Assembly (NCBI GenBank): GCA_949298985.1 | Contig: CASFYV010000027.1 | Span: 1-53,636, forward strand | DNA length: 53,636 nucleotides | Source of the DNA: an uncultured bacterium | GTDB taxonomy: Bacteria > Cyanobacteriota > Vampirovibrionia > Gastranaerophilales > Gastranaerophilaceae | Direction of reading: 5' to 3' | Part shown: in pieces, positions 6,561-15,347 of the stretch | Layout: the number at the start of each line of letters is the position of its first letter | How positions within the stretch are numbered: position 1 is the stretch's first letter | The notes under the pieces: model-generated | What the model was told of the DNA's origin: nothing | What the model saw: the letters and a program-made list of their open reading frames with translations, nothing else | Database searches by the model: none | Program-made: the position numbers and the translations under genes

Positions 6561-8363
6561 ATGACAAAAAAACTTATTAAAGTTATGGACACATCATTTA
6601 GAGATGGTTTCCAATCTGTATACGGGGCAAGAGTTTTCGTTGATGACTTTATTCCTGCTTTAAAATCAGCTGTTGAAGCTGGTATTAAGCATTTTGAAGT
6701 TGCAGGTGGTGCTAGATTCCAATCACCTATTTTCTATTGTAATGAAAATGCTTTTGAAACTATGGATAAAATCAGAGCTGCTGTTGGTCCTGATATTAAC
6801 TTACAATCATTAGCTCGTGGTGTTAACGTTGTAGGTTTAGATTCTCAACCTAGAGATATGATTAATTTACACGCAAAAATGTTTAAAAAACACGGTGTTA
6901 CAACAGTTAGAAACTTTGACGCTTTAAACGATGTAAATAACTTAATTTACTCTGGTCAATGTATTAAAGATAATGGTTTGAAACACGAAGTAACAATTAC
7001 AATGATGGAATTACCTATCGGATGTACAGGTGCTCATGATGTTGAATTCTATGAAAGAGTTCTTCGTTCTATCTTAGATGCAGGTATTCCGTTTGATAGT
7101 TTAGCATTCAAAGATGCATCAGGTACTTCTTCTCCAAGAAAAGTTTATGAAACAATTAAACGTACAAGAGAAATCTTAGGTGCTGATGCTCACATTAGAT
7201 TCCACTCTCACGAAACAGCAGGTACAGGTTTAGCTGCATACTTAGCTGCTCTTGATGGTGGTGCTGATGGTATTGACTTAGCAATGAAACCTGTTTCTGG
7301 TGGTACTGCTCAACCTGATATCGTTTCTATGTGGCATGCTCTTAAAGGTACTGAATATGATTTAGGTATCGATATTAATAAGATTTTAGAAACAGAAGAA
7401 ATTTTCAAAGAATGTATGAAAGATTATTTCTTACCTCCAGAAGCATTGGCAGTTAACCCAATGATTATTTCTTCACCATTACCAGGTGGTGCTTTAACTG
7501 CTAATACTCAAATGATGAGAGATAATGGTGTTATGGATAAATTCCCTGAAGTTGTTGCTGCGATGAAAGAAGTAGTAGAAAAAGGTGGTTTTGCAACTTC
7601 TGTTACTCCTGTTTCTCAATTCTATTTCCAACAAGCATTTAACAATGTAATGTTCGGTAACTGGAAGAAAATTGCTGAAGGTTATGGAAAAATGGTTCTT
7701 GGATATTTTGGTAAAACTCCTTGTGAACCTGACGCTGAAATCGTTAAAATTGCACAAGAACAATTAGGTTTAGAACCAACTACAGAAAAAGTTGTTGATT
7801 TAAATGATAAAGATGAAACAAAAGGTATTAAGGCTGCTACAAAAATGCTTGAAGATGCGGGCTTAGAAGTTAATGATGAAAATATCTTTATTGCTGGAGC
7901 TTGTAAAGAAAAAGGTATTATGTTCTTACAAGGTAAAGGTCAAATCGGTGTTCGTAAAAATTGTCCAGCTGCTCCAGCTTGTCCTACAGCAGGTTCTGCT
8001 TCTGGAAATGAGTTTACTGTAAAAGTTAATGGAAAAGCTTATGCAGTTAAACTTGACGGTGATTCTAAAGCTACTGTTAATGGAAAAGCTTATGATATTT
8101 CTGTAAAAGAAGGTATTGAACAAAAATCTGCTTCAGTATCATCTGGTGCAGGGGAAGAAGTTAAAGCTGGTGTTCCAGGAAACGTTTTAAGAATTGAAGC
8201 TTCTGAAGGTGATTCTGTAAATGAAGGTGATGTGCTTTTAGTTCTTGAAGCTATGAAAATGGAAATCGAAGTTAAAGCTCCAAAAGCCGGTACTGTTCAA
8301 TCAGTTTTAGTAGCTCAAGGTGATAAAGTAGTAAGCGGTCAAGCTTTGGTAGTATTAGGTTAA
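6561..8363 (+). CDS. oadA: Biotin-dependent decarboxylase alpha subunit (OadA / pyruvate carboxylase B type)
   Basis: Carboxyltransferase of a Na+-translocating decarboxylase: it moves CO2 from a 2-oxo acid (oxaloacetate most likely) onto biotin. The 600 residues comprise a TIM-barrel ('MDTSFRDGFQS' with D10, R14, D15, Q18; carbamylated-Lys site 'FKDASG' with K184; metal site H215-S-H217), a PYC_OADA-like middle, a linker with 'CPAAPACPTAG', and a C-terminal biotinyl domain with EAMKM and acceptor K566. The start of the barrel resembles the divergent epsilonproteobacterial OadA type rather than the classical 'TLRDAHQS' form. GAGAGG precedes the ATG. Context with gamma, beta and birA fixes the complex; substrate could also be another beta-keto acid. 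Confidence 0.88.
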   Translation: MTKKLIKVMDTSFRDGFQSVYGARVFVDDFIPALKSAVEAGIKHFEVAGGARFQSPIFYCNENAFETMDKIRAAVGPDINLQSLARGVNVVGLDSQPRDMINLHAKMFKKHGVTTVRNFDALNDVNNLIYSGQCIKDNGLKHEVTITMMELPIGCTGAHDVEFYERVLRSILDAGIPFDSLAFKDASGTSSPRKVYETIKRTREILGADAHIRFHSHETAGTGLAAYLAALDGGADGIDLAMKPVSGGTAQPDIVSMWHALKGTEYDLGIDINKILETEEIFKECMKDYFLPPEALAVNPMIISSPLPGGALTANTQMMRDNGVMDKFPEVVAAMKEVVEKGGFATSVTPVSQFYFQQAFNNVMFGNWKKIAEGYGKMVLGYFGKTPCEPDAEIVKIAQEQLGLEPTTEKVVDLNDKDETKGIKAATKMLEDAGLEVNDENIFIAGACKEKGIMFLQGKGQIGVRKNCPAAPACPTAGSASGNEFTVKVNGKAYAVKLDGDSKATVNGKAYDISVKEGIEQKSASVSSGAGEEVKAGVPGNVLRIEASEGDSVNEGDVLLVLEAMKMEIEVKAPKAGTVQSVLVAQGDKVVSGQALVVLG

Positions 8364-8381
8364 TAAGGGGAGGTATTTCTT

Positions 8382-9563
8382 ATGAATATAGCAGAAGGAT
8401 TAACAGCTCTCTGGAATACTACAGGGTTGATGAACATAATATTACCTGCTGATCCAAATTTAAAAGGTTTTGAACAAATTCTTCATATGCATGGACAATG
8501 GATGATGATTTTGATTTGTTTATTCTTATTATGGTTAGGTATTAAGAAACAGTTTGAACCATTATTGTTAGTGCCAATCGCATTTGGTGGTTTATTGTCA
8601 AATATTCCTATGCCTCCTGGAGAAGCTATTGCAGGACCTACCGGCTTTTTAGGAATTATTTTTGAAGCAGGTATTCATAAAGGGTTATTCCCATTAATTA
8701 TATTTATGGGTGTTGGTGCAATGACAGATTTTGGTCCGTTAATTGCAAACCCTAAAACAGCTTTACTAGGCGGTGCCGCTCAATTTGGTATCTTTGGTGC
8801 TTTATTAATGGCATATTGTATGTTTGGTTTTACAATGCCAGAAGCAGCTTCAATAGGTATAATAGGTGGTGCTGATGGTCCAACTTCTATCTATGTAACT
8901 ACTAAGTTAGCTGAAAATTTACTTGGACCAATTGCAGTAGCAGCATACTCTTATATGGCTTTAGTTCCTGTTATTCAACCTCCTATAATGAAGTTGTTAA
9001 CAACTGAAGCTGAAAGAAAAATTCAAATGACACAATTGAGAGATGTTTCAAAAAGAGAAAAGATTGTTTTTCCATTGATGATATTAATACTTTGTGTAAT
9101 TTTGTTACCAAGTGCTTGTCCTCTTTTAGGTGCTTTATGCTTTGGTAATTTATGTAAAGAATGTGGCGTTGTAGAAAGACTTTCTGATACTATGCAAAAT
9201 GCTTTAATTAATATCGTAACAATATTTTTAGGGTTATCTGTTGGTTCTAAACTTTCAGCTAGTCAATTCTTAACAGTTCAAACTTTATTCATTTTATTAT
9301 TAGGTATTATAGCATTTTCATTAGCAACTGCAGGAGGTGTTATAATGGCAAAAATAATGAATATGTTCTCAAAGACAAAAATCAATCCGCTTATTGGTTC
9401 AGCCGGTGTTTCTGCTGTTCCAATGGCAGCACGTGTTTCTAATAAGGTTGGTTTAGAGGCTAATCCTCAAAACTTCTTATTAATGCACGCTATGGGACCT
9501 AACGTTTCCGGTGTTATTGGTTCTGCTGTTGCAGCTGGGGTTTTACTTGCTCTTTGCCATTAA
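8382..9563 (+). CDS. oadB: Na+-pump decarboxylase beta subunit (OadB/GcdB/MmdB)
   Basis: Integral membrane subunit that releases CO2 from carboxybiotin and exports Na+. The 393 residues include about nine membrane segments, '[20 protein letters not shown]', the Na+-site loop '[12 protein letters not shown]' (D165), and the terminal '[19 protein letters not shown]', all family hallmarks. A strong AGGGGAGG precedes the ATG. It is the last gene of the birA-oadG-oadA-oadB unit and is followed at once by a strong terminator. Whether the partner acid is oxaloacetate, methylmalonyl-CoA or glutaconyl-CoA is decided by the alpha subunit, which here is OadA-like. Confidence 0.92.
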   Translation: MNIAEGLTALWNTTGLMNIILPADPNLKGFEQILHMHGQWMMILICLFLLWLGIKKQFEPLLLVPIAFGGLLSNIPMPPGEAIAGPTGFLGIIFEAGIHKGLFPLIIFMGVGAMTDFGPLIANPKTALLGGAAQFGIFGALLMAYCMFGFTMPEAASIGIIGGADGPTSIYVTTKLAENLLGPIAVAAYSYMALVPVIQPPIMKLLTTEAERKIQMTQLRDVSKREKIVFPLMILILCVILLPSACPLLGALCFGNLCKECGVVERLSDTMQNALINIVTIFLGLSVGSKLSASQFLTVQTLFILLLGIIAFSLATAGGVIMAKIMNMFSKTKINPLIGSAGVSAVPMAARVSNKVGLEANPQNFLLMHAMGPNVSGVIGSAVAAGVLLALCH

Positions 9564-9576
9564 TATTTAATTAATA

Positions 9577-9614
9577 TAAAAAGAAGCTTAACTAACAAGT
9601 TAAGCTTCTTTTTT
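9577..9614. terminator. Strong bidirectional terminator between oadB and the convergent gene
   Basis: AAGAAGCTTAACT (9581-9593) pairs perfectly with AGTTAAGCTTCTT (9598-9610) around a 4-base loop. A T-run follows on the plus side and an A-run precedes it, so it works in both directions for the two converging genes. Confidence 0.9.
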
Positions 9615-9628
9615 ACGTTAGATTATAT

Positions 9629-10063
9629 TTATTTTTCTCTAGAGAAGAAAAACATTGCTTCAGCTGCATCAGTTCCATATTTTTCTTGAATTCTTTTGTA
9701 GTCTTTTGAGTTTCTTATTTTGTTTAATTTTTCTACGTTGTTTTCTCTATTTTTAAAAAGTTCTTCAAATGGTGTTTCTATTATGGATTTTTCTTCTTTT
9801 TTTATTGTTTTATTTATATTTTCTTTTGTAATATTTTCATTGCTAATTATTTGATAAAATTTGTATCCGATTTTTTTAAGTTTTCTTAAAAAAGATTTAT
9901 CTAATTCGTTTGGAATTGATACAGAAGCAACATCTTGTAATTGGTCAAATGTTCCTGTTTTGTATGTGCTGATTAATGATTTTAATTGTATTTTTTTTGT
10001 ATTATTTATTCCATTTTGATTAATTGGAATTTTGTATGTAGATTTAAAGTTTATTTCGTTCAT
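9629..10063 (-). CDS. Small hypothetical protein with N-terminal 'NFKS' motif
   Basis: 144 residues, no recognised family, no membrane helix. It begins 'MNEINFKSTYK', an F-K-S variant of the F-K-G/A motif seen at the N-termini of other lineage-specific proteins here. The rest is Lys/Asn/Glu-rich and mostly helical, ending 'KYGTDAAEAMFFFSREK'. AAGGAGATAAT directly before the ATG is a good ribosome site. It ends on the shared bidirectional terminator. Confidence 0.6.
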   Translation of the reverse strand: MNEINFKSTYKIPINQNGINNTKKIQLKSLISTYKTGTFDQLQDVASVSIPNELDKSFLRKLKKIGYKFYQIISNENITKENINKTIKKEEKSIIETPFEELFKNRENNVEKLNKIRNSKDYKRIQEKYGTDAAEAMFFFSREK

Positions 10064-10115
10064 ATTATCTCCTTTATATTTTCTTAAATCTTCTAAAATT
10101 ATAATTTGCTATTTA

Positions 10116-10124
10116 TGATAGAAT
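10116..10124 (+). promoter_or_regulatory. Extended -10 promoter, start at ATG (leaderless) for the GNAT gene
   Basis: TGATAGAAT is an extended -10 (TG-N-TAGAAT) ending exactly six bases before the ATG at 10131. No Shine-Dalgarno is present. The predicted transcription start is the A of the ATG. Confidence 0.55.
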
Positions 10125-10130
10125 ATTTTT

Positions 10131-10625
10131 ATGGAAATAAGAAAAGTAGAAGATTTAGAGCTAGAAATTCTTGTTAATTTAGCAAGTGAAATATGGCATG
10201 AATATTGGCCTTGTATTTTGTCCCCCGAACAAATTGATTATATGGTAGATAAATTTCAATCATATAAAGCTATTCAAAATCAAATCAAAGAAGATAAGTA
10301 TTCATATTATTTTATTATGAAACAGAATGAAATCTTAGGGTATTTTGGGATTTCATCTAAAAATAATAATTATATGTTTTTATCAAAACTTTATATAAAA
10401 AATGAATTTAGACATTTAGGATATGGCAAAAAAGTTTTTGAAGAAATAAAATCTCTTACAAAAACTTTTGAATATAATAAAATTCAATTGACTGTAAATA
10501 AATATAATAAAAACACAATCAATGCATATCTAAAATATGGATTTAAAATTATAGATAGTGTAGTATCTGATATAGGTAGTGGTTTTGTAATGGACGATTA
10601 TATAATGGAATATGCAATTATATAA
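10131..10625 (+). CDS. GNAT-family N-acetyltransferase
   Basis: 164 residues with the GNAT fold: N-terminal strand-helix ('MEIRKVEDLELEILVNLASE'), central 'YFIMKQNEILGYFGIS', the acetyl-CoA loop 'RHLGYGKKVFEEI' (R/Q-x-x-G-x-G/A), and a C-terminal 'N.Y...TINAYLKYGFKI' that is the usual motif B region. It transfers an acetyl group from acetyl-CoA to an unknown amine. It stands alone and converges with an 8-base stop overlap on the NifV/LeuA-like gene. No Shine-Dalgarno; an extended -10 lies just upstream of the ATG. Confidence 0.85.
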   Translation: MEIRKVEDLELEILVNLASEIWHEYWPCILSPEQIDYMVDKFQSYKAIQNQIKEDKYSYYFIMKQNEILGYFGISSKNNNYMFLSKLYIKNEFRHLGYGKKVFEEIKSLTKTFEYNKIQLTVNKYNKNTINAYLKYGFKIIDSVVSDIGSGFVMDDYIMEYAII

Positions 10626-11922
10626 TCTGTTGAGGCATTGCTAAACTACCTGTATTTAATCTTTTTTGAAGTTCTCCTGAAGGTTCATAGAACGGAGAAA
10701 CTGTCATTATTCTAGCAGCAATATCAGGATAATGATATATGAATTTTAATTCACTTTCTGTTAAAGGTTTTTGAGTGTGAACGTTTGCATATCGAGCTAA
10801 TTCAAGAATGTTTCTAGCTTCATTTTCGTCTTTGAACTCTATTTCTAATTTATCATAAACGTTTCTAAAACCTTTGATTCCACCATATTCACCTGTTGTA
10901 ATCATTCGACCTGTCTCAATAATTTCAGGTTCTCCTCTTCCAAGTTCTTCAAAATCATATAGTTCATAATTTCTTCTGTCTTTTAAAGCACCATCGGTGT
11001 GAATTCCTGATTCATGAGCAAAAGCATTATCTCCTACTGCAGGTTGATTTATAGGTATAGGAAGGCCAAATGCATATGCGGTATATTTTGCAAGTTTCCA
11101 AGCCTTACTTAAATCTATTTGTTCATCAATTCGGTATTTATTTTTAAACCCGGCAGATTTTAGAACTGCTAGTAGGCAAGAAACTAAGTCTGCATTACCG
11201 GCTCTTTCGCCCATTCCGTTTATTGCAGTATTTATGTAAGCATCTACTCCTGCATCAATTGCTGCACGAGCTCCTTCTACAGAACAAGCTACTGCCATTC
11301 CCAGGTCGTTATGGAAGTGCATTTCTATTGGCATTTGAGTTTCTTTTGCTAAACGATAAATTCTATCATATGTTGTACTAGGATCTTCGTATCCTAATGT
11401 GTCGCAATATCTAAAACGGTATGCTCCGCATTTTTTAGCTTCTTTTGCTATTCTAATTAAGTAATCTAAATTACTTCTTGAAGCATCTTCTGCGTTTACT
11501 CCAATAATTTTCGTTCCTTTGGAAACGGCACATTCTACTGCTTCGCAAGTCATTTTTAAGATATCATCCGGTGTTTTTTTACCTAAGTATTTGCCATAAA
11601 TCATTTGTTCGGAAGTGGATTGAGAAAGATTACAATTTTCTAGTAATGGGCAATTATTGAAAGATTGCTCAACATCTGAAGCTATTGCCCGCATCCAACC
11701 TGATAATTTTGTTTTTCTAATAACACCTCTTTTTACAAGTTCTAAATTAGCATTTAAATAGTTTAATTCGTGCATTGTAGTAGGGAAGCCAAATTCCGAT
11801 TGGGTTATTCCCATGTCATCAAGCATTAAGTTGATAATTGTTTTTTGAAGTTTTGCAAGTCCTAATCTTGAAGTTTGAACTCCGTCTCTATTTGTAACAT
11901 CTACAAAATAAATTTTTGGCAT
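10618..11922 (-). CDS. HMGL-family acyltransferase: homocitrate / isopropylmalate / citramalate synthase-like
   Basis: Claisen-condensing enzyme adding acetyl-CoA to a 2-oxo acid. The 434 residues form the DRE-TIM barrel: 'VDVTNRDGVQT' (the D-R-D start), 'HFHNDLGMAVA' metal-binding histidines, 'GMGERAGNA' flap, and 'HESGIHTDGALKDRRNYELY', which is closest to the NifV/homocitrate-synthase style. The long LeuA regulatory domain is missing; only about 100 residues follow the barrel. AGGAGGG lies just before the ATG. No leu or nif genes are adjacent, so the true 2-oxo acid is open. A lone NifV/LeuA-like gene in a fermenter could make citramalate or homocitrate. Confidence 0.75.
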   Translation of the reverse strand: MPKIYFVDVTNRDGVQTSRLGLAKLQKTIINLMLDDMGITQSEFGFPTTMHELNYLNANLELVKRGVIRKTKLSGWMRAIASDVEQSFNNCPLLENCNLSQSTSEQMIYGKYLGKKTPDDILKMTCEAVECAVSKGTKIIGVNAEDASRSNLDYLIRIAKEAKKCGAYRFRYCDTLGYEDPSTTYDRIYRLAKETQMPIEMHFHNDLGMAVACSVEGARAAIDAGVDAYINTAINGMGERAGNADLVSCLLAVLKSAGFKNKYRIDEQIDLSKAWKLAKYTAYAFGLPIPINQPAVGDNAFAHESGIHTDGALKDRRNYELYDFEELGRGEPEIIETGRMITTGEYGGIKGFRNVYDKLEIEFKDENEARNILELARYANVHTQKPLTESELKFIYHYPDIAARIMTVSPFYEPSGELQKRLNTGSLAMPQQII

Positions 11923-11993
11923 AATCCCTCCTGCTTTTTAGTTGATTGTACACGATTTAATACTATCTAGCAAGTAAAGATTTTATAAAAATT

Positions 11994-13658
11994 TTATCTT
12001 AACTTAATATATGGTCTTGCTGTGTGTAAAAATTCCATCGTTTGTGGATTATGTTTAACTTGTGTTGTGAATTCATTTTCAGCGTAATTAATATCACTAG
12101 ATTGCTGGATATAATTATTTTGTTGTGATGTATTTAGTTTTTCTTCTTTGGTTTTATCATACGGTTTACCAAAAATTTTATGAATAGTGTTTCGTATTGG
12201 TTTGTCAAATAATGATTGGAATACAAACATAATTAGTGCAAACCTTAATGCGTGACCGGAGAATCTTTTTAAAGAAGCTAGAATTTTAGATTTTGGCATT
12301 TTATTAATTATTTCACCGTTTTTGCCGATTCTATTATGACCAAAATCAAAGAACTTTCCGACTCCTTTTAATATTTTAGTAAACCAATTTTTGCCTTCTA
12401 AGTTAGACATAGATGCTAGGCCGTAAGTTGCTCCAAATGCCAATGGTGTAGTTATGGCAATAGAACCGATTGTTCCAATGTAATCATCAGCTAGGGTTGC
12501 GACTTTTTTATCTTTTGGTGCATTTTGAAAATTATTGTATAAAGAAGCAATTGTTAATGATAGTAAAACTCCCATTCCGGATTTATCATTTACAAAATTT
12601 GAAATAGATTCTGTTGGTACAGTTAATAATTGTTGAACTAGTGCTCCGGCTTTAGTTTCTGCTAAAGTTCCATTTACAGCATTATATTTAGTTAGAGAAT
12701 CTCCTAAATTGCCTTTCCCAAAACTGTTCCAATTTTTCCCTAATTTTTTTGCAATCTTTTCACCAATATTGTTAGCAAAATTTACAGGCCACCAAGATCC
12801 GACAAAACCTCCTTGGTCCATTTTAATGTTAGTAAATTCTTTAAAGTCTATTCCTTTTATGTTACCCTTTTCTAAGTCTTGGAATAGTTTTAGTAATTCT
12901 TTTTTATTTAATTTACCAGTAGTATTTTTAATTCCAAAGTTTTTAGCAATAGCATTAGTGAGTTCATCACAAAATACTTTGTTATCTTTGATTTTTCCAT
13001 CTCCTAAAATTTGATCTGCGAATTTTTTAGCGTTTTCTTTTCCAACTAATTTTTCTAAAGATTTTAAAGCTTGCCCAGGAGTTGTTTTTTCTATTTTTGT
13101 AAGTGATGTTCTTAATACATCAACTGGAGTTAGTGCAAATATCGTAGTAAAACCTTGTCCGTAACCTCTTGCTAAATCTACAGTTGGGCCGGATTTTCTT
13201 TTTGAAAGGGTTTCCGCGATATCATTTGCAGAATCTTTTATTAATTTGTTATTGTTATTTAAAAAGAAATTTTTGAGTTTGTTTTTAGTGTTTGTAATTC
13301 CTTTTTCAAAAGATTTGTACCAATTTTGTTTAAGTAATAGATCATCAACTTTGTGTCCTAAATTCGCCATATAATTGGATGAACGGTTACCTAAAACTGC
13401 TAAACCTGTTATTGTTCCTAAGGTTAATAAAGCTGTTGTGACATATTTTTTTGTTTTATTTTCTTTTTGCTTTGTAAGTTTTCTTATATCTTTATTTCTA
13501 GCTATAAGTTTTCCTGCTTGGTTTTGCATCACAAATTTATCATTACCAAGACTTTGTGTAATAGGAGTTTGTGAATAGTTTTGATTAACACTCTTTTGAA
13601 TGTTACTTGCTGGAATATTTTGTCTGAATTGTAAATCAGTATATCCAATATTAGTCAT
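11994..13658 (-). CDS. Large lineage-specific membrane protein
   Basis: 554 residues, not a named family. The N-terminus is polar and disordered ('MTNIGYTDLQFRQN' and a Gln/Asn-rich stretch to about 70), then a membrane helix ('YVTTALLTLGTITGLAVLG'), a long soluble region with Gly/Lys-rich repeats, and further hydrophobic segments ('GMGVLLSLTIASLYN', 'GSIAITTPLAFGATYGLAS', 'ALRFALIMFVFQSLF'). The tail is polar. Layout (disordered start, scattered helices, Lys-rich linkers) resembles the FK-motif protein pair at 3.3-5.4 kb, and a weaker 'LQFRQ' sits where those have 'SFKG'. AAGG lies before the ATG. Likely envelope protein; function unknown. Confidence 0.6.
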   Translation of the reverse strand: MTNIGYTDLQFRQNIPASNIQKSVNQNYSQTPITQSLGNDKFVMQNQAGKLIARNKDIRKLTKQKENKTKKYVTTALLTLGTITGLAVLGNRSSNYMANLGHKVDDLLLKQNWYKSFEKGITNTKNKLKNFFLNNNNKLIKDSANDIAETLSKRKSGPTVDLARGYGQGFTTIFALTPVDVLRTSLTKIEKTTPGQALKSLEKLVGKENAKKFADQILGDGKIKDNKVFCDELTNAIAKNFGIKNTTGKLNKKELLKLFQDLEKGNIKGIDFKEFTNIKMDQGGFVGSWWPVNFANNIGEKIAKKLGKNWNSFGKGNLGDSLTKYNAVNGTLAETKAGALVQQLLTVPTESISNFVNDKSGMGVLLSLTIASLYNNFQNAPKDKKVATLADDYIGTIGSIAITTPLAFGATYGLASMSNLEGKNWFTKILKGVGKFFDFGHNRIGKNGEIINKMPKSKILASLKRFSGHALRFALIMFVFQSLFDKPIRNTIHKIFGKPYDKTKEEKLNTSQQNNYIQQSSDINYAENEFTTQVKHNPQTMEFLHTARPYIKLR

Positions 13659-13722
13659 AATTTAACCTTACATAACCTTCTTTATATATAAAGTGTTTGT
13701 TAGGTTAATAATTGATCAAATA

Positions 13723-15198
13723 TTACAAATATTTAACAAATTGGGAATTGATATTATATTTTTTGCAGTAACGTTTTAGTTCTTTTATAACAATGTTAGA
13801 AAGAGAAAATACTGCAATTAAATTTGGTACTGCAAGAAAAAGAGTTACTGCATCAGAAAGGTTAATAATACTTTTAAAGTTCATTGCAGAACCGGCAATT
13901 ATACATAAACAATAAATTGCTTGAAAAGTTCTTGATTTCCATTTACCTTCTCCAAATAGGAAATTCCAAGCTTTAAGTCCATAGTAAGATCCACATAACA
14001 TGGTAGAAAGAACAAAACAACTTGCCATAATAGTAAGTAATATTGGATAGAAAGGGCAAATTGTAGCAAATGCTTTTGAAGTAAGTTCAATTCCTGCAAT
14101 TCCATCAACCGTAAGATATACTTTAGAAACAACAATAACAAAAGCTGTTGCTACTCCAACAATTACAGTATCTACAAAAGGCTGTAACATAGAAATAAAA
14201 GCTTGGGCAACCGGTTTGTTCGTGTTTACTGCAGAAAATGCAATTGGAGCGGTTCCTAAACCTGATTCATTAGCAAACATAGCCCTTCTAAATCCCCATA
14301 ATAGACAAGCAAAAGCTCCTCCTATTATCGCTTTAGGAGCAAAGGCTTCTTTAATTATTAAAAGTATTGTTTCTGGTAGATGATGAATATTTACCAAGCA
14401 TACTAAAAATGCACTTAAAACATATAAAGAGCACATTATAGGGGTAACTTTAGAGGTAAATTTTCCAATAGCTTTTATTCCTCCAATAATGGTAAACCAA
14501 GTAATTATTGCAACGATTGTTCCTAAAATCCATCCATTATTATTGAAAATACTGTTATTTCCACCTGTAACTTCTGTAAATTGAGCGGTCATTGCGTTTA
14601 TTTGGAAAAGATTCCAGCCCCCAATCATTGCAAAAATACAGCATATAGCATATGTTTTTGAGAGTATTGGTGCGATATGTTGTGAAATTTTACCGTTACT
14701 TTTTAGTCCTACTAATATGTAGTACATAGGGCCACCTGAAACAGAACCGTCAGGGTTTGTTTGTCTGAATTTTACTCCAAGTAAGACTTCAGAAAATTTA
14801 AGAGCCATTGAGAAAAAACCTGCAATAATCATCCAAAAGATGACTCCTGGTCCGCCAATTGAAACAGCAGCTGCGGAACCTGCAACATTACCAATTCCAG
14901 CAGAAGCTGAAATTGTTGCACTTAGTGCTTGAAAAGATGATAATTCTCCTTTTTTCTTTCTTTGAAAGCCTGTCGGATTTTTATGTTTGTAATTATTTGT
15001 AATAAGTTTAATGGCGTGTTTAAACCCCCAAATTCCGATAAAACCAGTTCTGAAAGTAAAATATAATGCTGCTGTGATTAAAAGTAGTACCAAATATTCA
15101 ACTTTAATATTTCCTATAGTGAAATAGGAAAATATTAACCCTGAAACTTTATCAGCTAAGGGTGAAAGTATGCTATCTATTGCGGCATCTAAGTTCAT
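13723..15198 (-). CDS. Alanine/glycine:cation symporter (AGCS family)
   Basis: Imports alanine or glycine with Na+ (or H+). The 491 residues hold about 11 membrane helices and the AGCS signature region 'GELSSFQALSATISASAGIG' then 'NVAGSAAAVSIGGPGVIFWM', plus 'GGPMYYI' and 'FRRAMFANESGLGTAPIA'. Length is typical. The nearby Na+-exporting decarboxylase could supply the driving gradient. There is no Shine-Dalgarno; TTTATAGTAAAATT ends six bases before the ATG, the same arrangement as at birA. The gene stands alone between two lineage-specific genes. Confidence 0.93.
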   Translation of the reverse strand: MNLDAAIDSILSPLADKVSGLIFSYFTIGNIKVEYLVLLLITAALYFTFRTGFIGIWGFKHAIKLITNNYKHKNPTGFQRKKKGELSSFQALSATISASAGIGNVAGSAAAVSIGGPGVIFWMIIAGFFSMALKFSEVLLGVKFRQTNPDGSVSGGPMYYILVGLKSNGKISQHIAPILSKTYAICCIFAMIGGWNLFQINAMTAQFTEVTGGNNSIFNNNGWILGTIVAIITWFTIIGGIKAIGKFTSKVTPIMCSLYVLSAFLVCLVNIHHLPETILLIIKEAFAPKAIIGGAFACLLWGFRRAMFANESGLGTAPIAFSAVNTNKPVAQAFISMLQPFVDTVIVGVATAFVIVVSKVYLTVDGIAGIELTSKAFATICPFYPILLTIMASCFVLSTMLCGSYYGLKAWNFLFGEGKWKSRTFQAIYCLCIIAGSAMNFKSIINLSDAVTLFLAVPNLIAVFSLSNIVIKELKRYCKKYNINSQFVKYL

Positions 15199-15204
15199 AT
15201 TTTA

Positions 15205-15217
15205 ATTTTACTATAAA
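15205..15217 (-). promoter_or_regulatory. Start-proximal promoter box of the AGCS gene
   Basis: On the minus strand TTTATAGTAAAATT is followed by six bases and the ATG at 15198. The 14 bases equal the box before birA. Predicted transcription would begin at or within a few bases of the start codon. The -35 is weak. Confidence 0.4.
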
Positions 15218-15347
15218 CATAATACTTATTTAATTAATTTTCTTTGTAACAAAAACTTAACAAACTCTAAAGTTTTTAGAAAATAAGCCGATAAAGCAAG
15301 TATAAGCAAATATTTGTTATGGGAAATAAAGAATTTAGAGGTTAGTT

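Noticed and set aside
12709..13578. Plus-strand open frames within the 554-residue membrane protein gene
   Set aside because: Hydrophobic shadows of an AT-rich gene with a clear ribosome site on the other strand.
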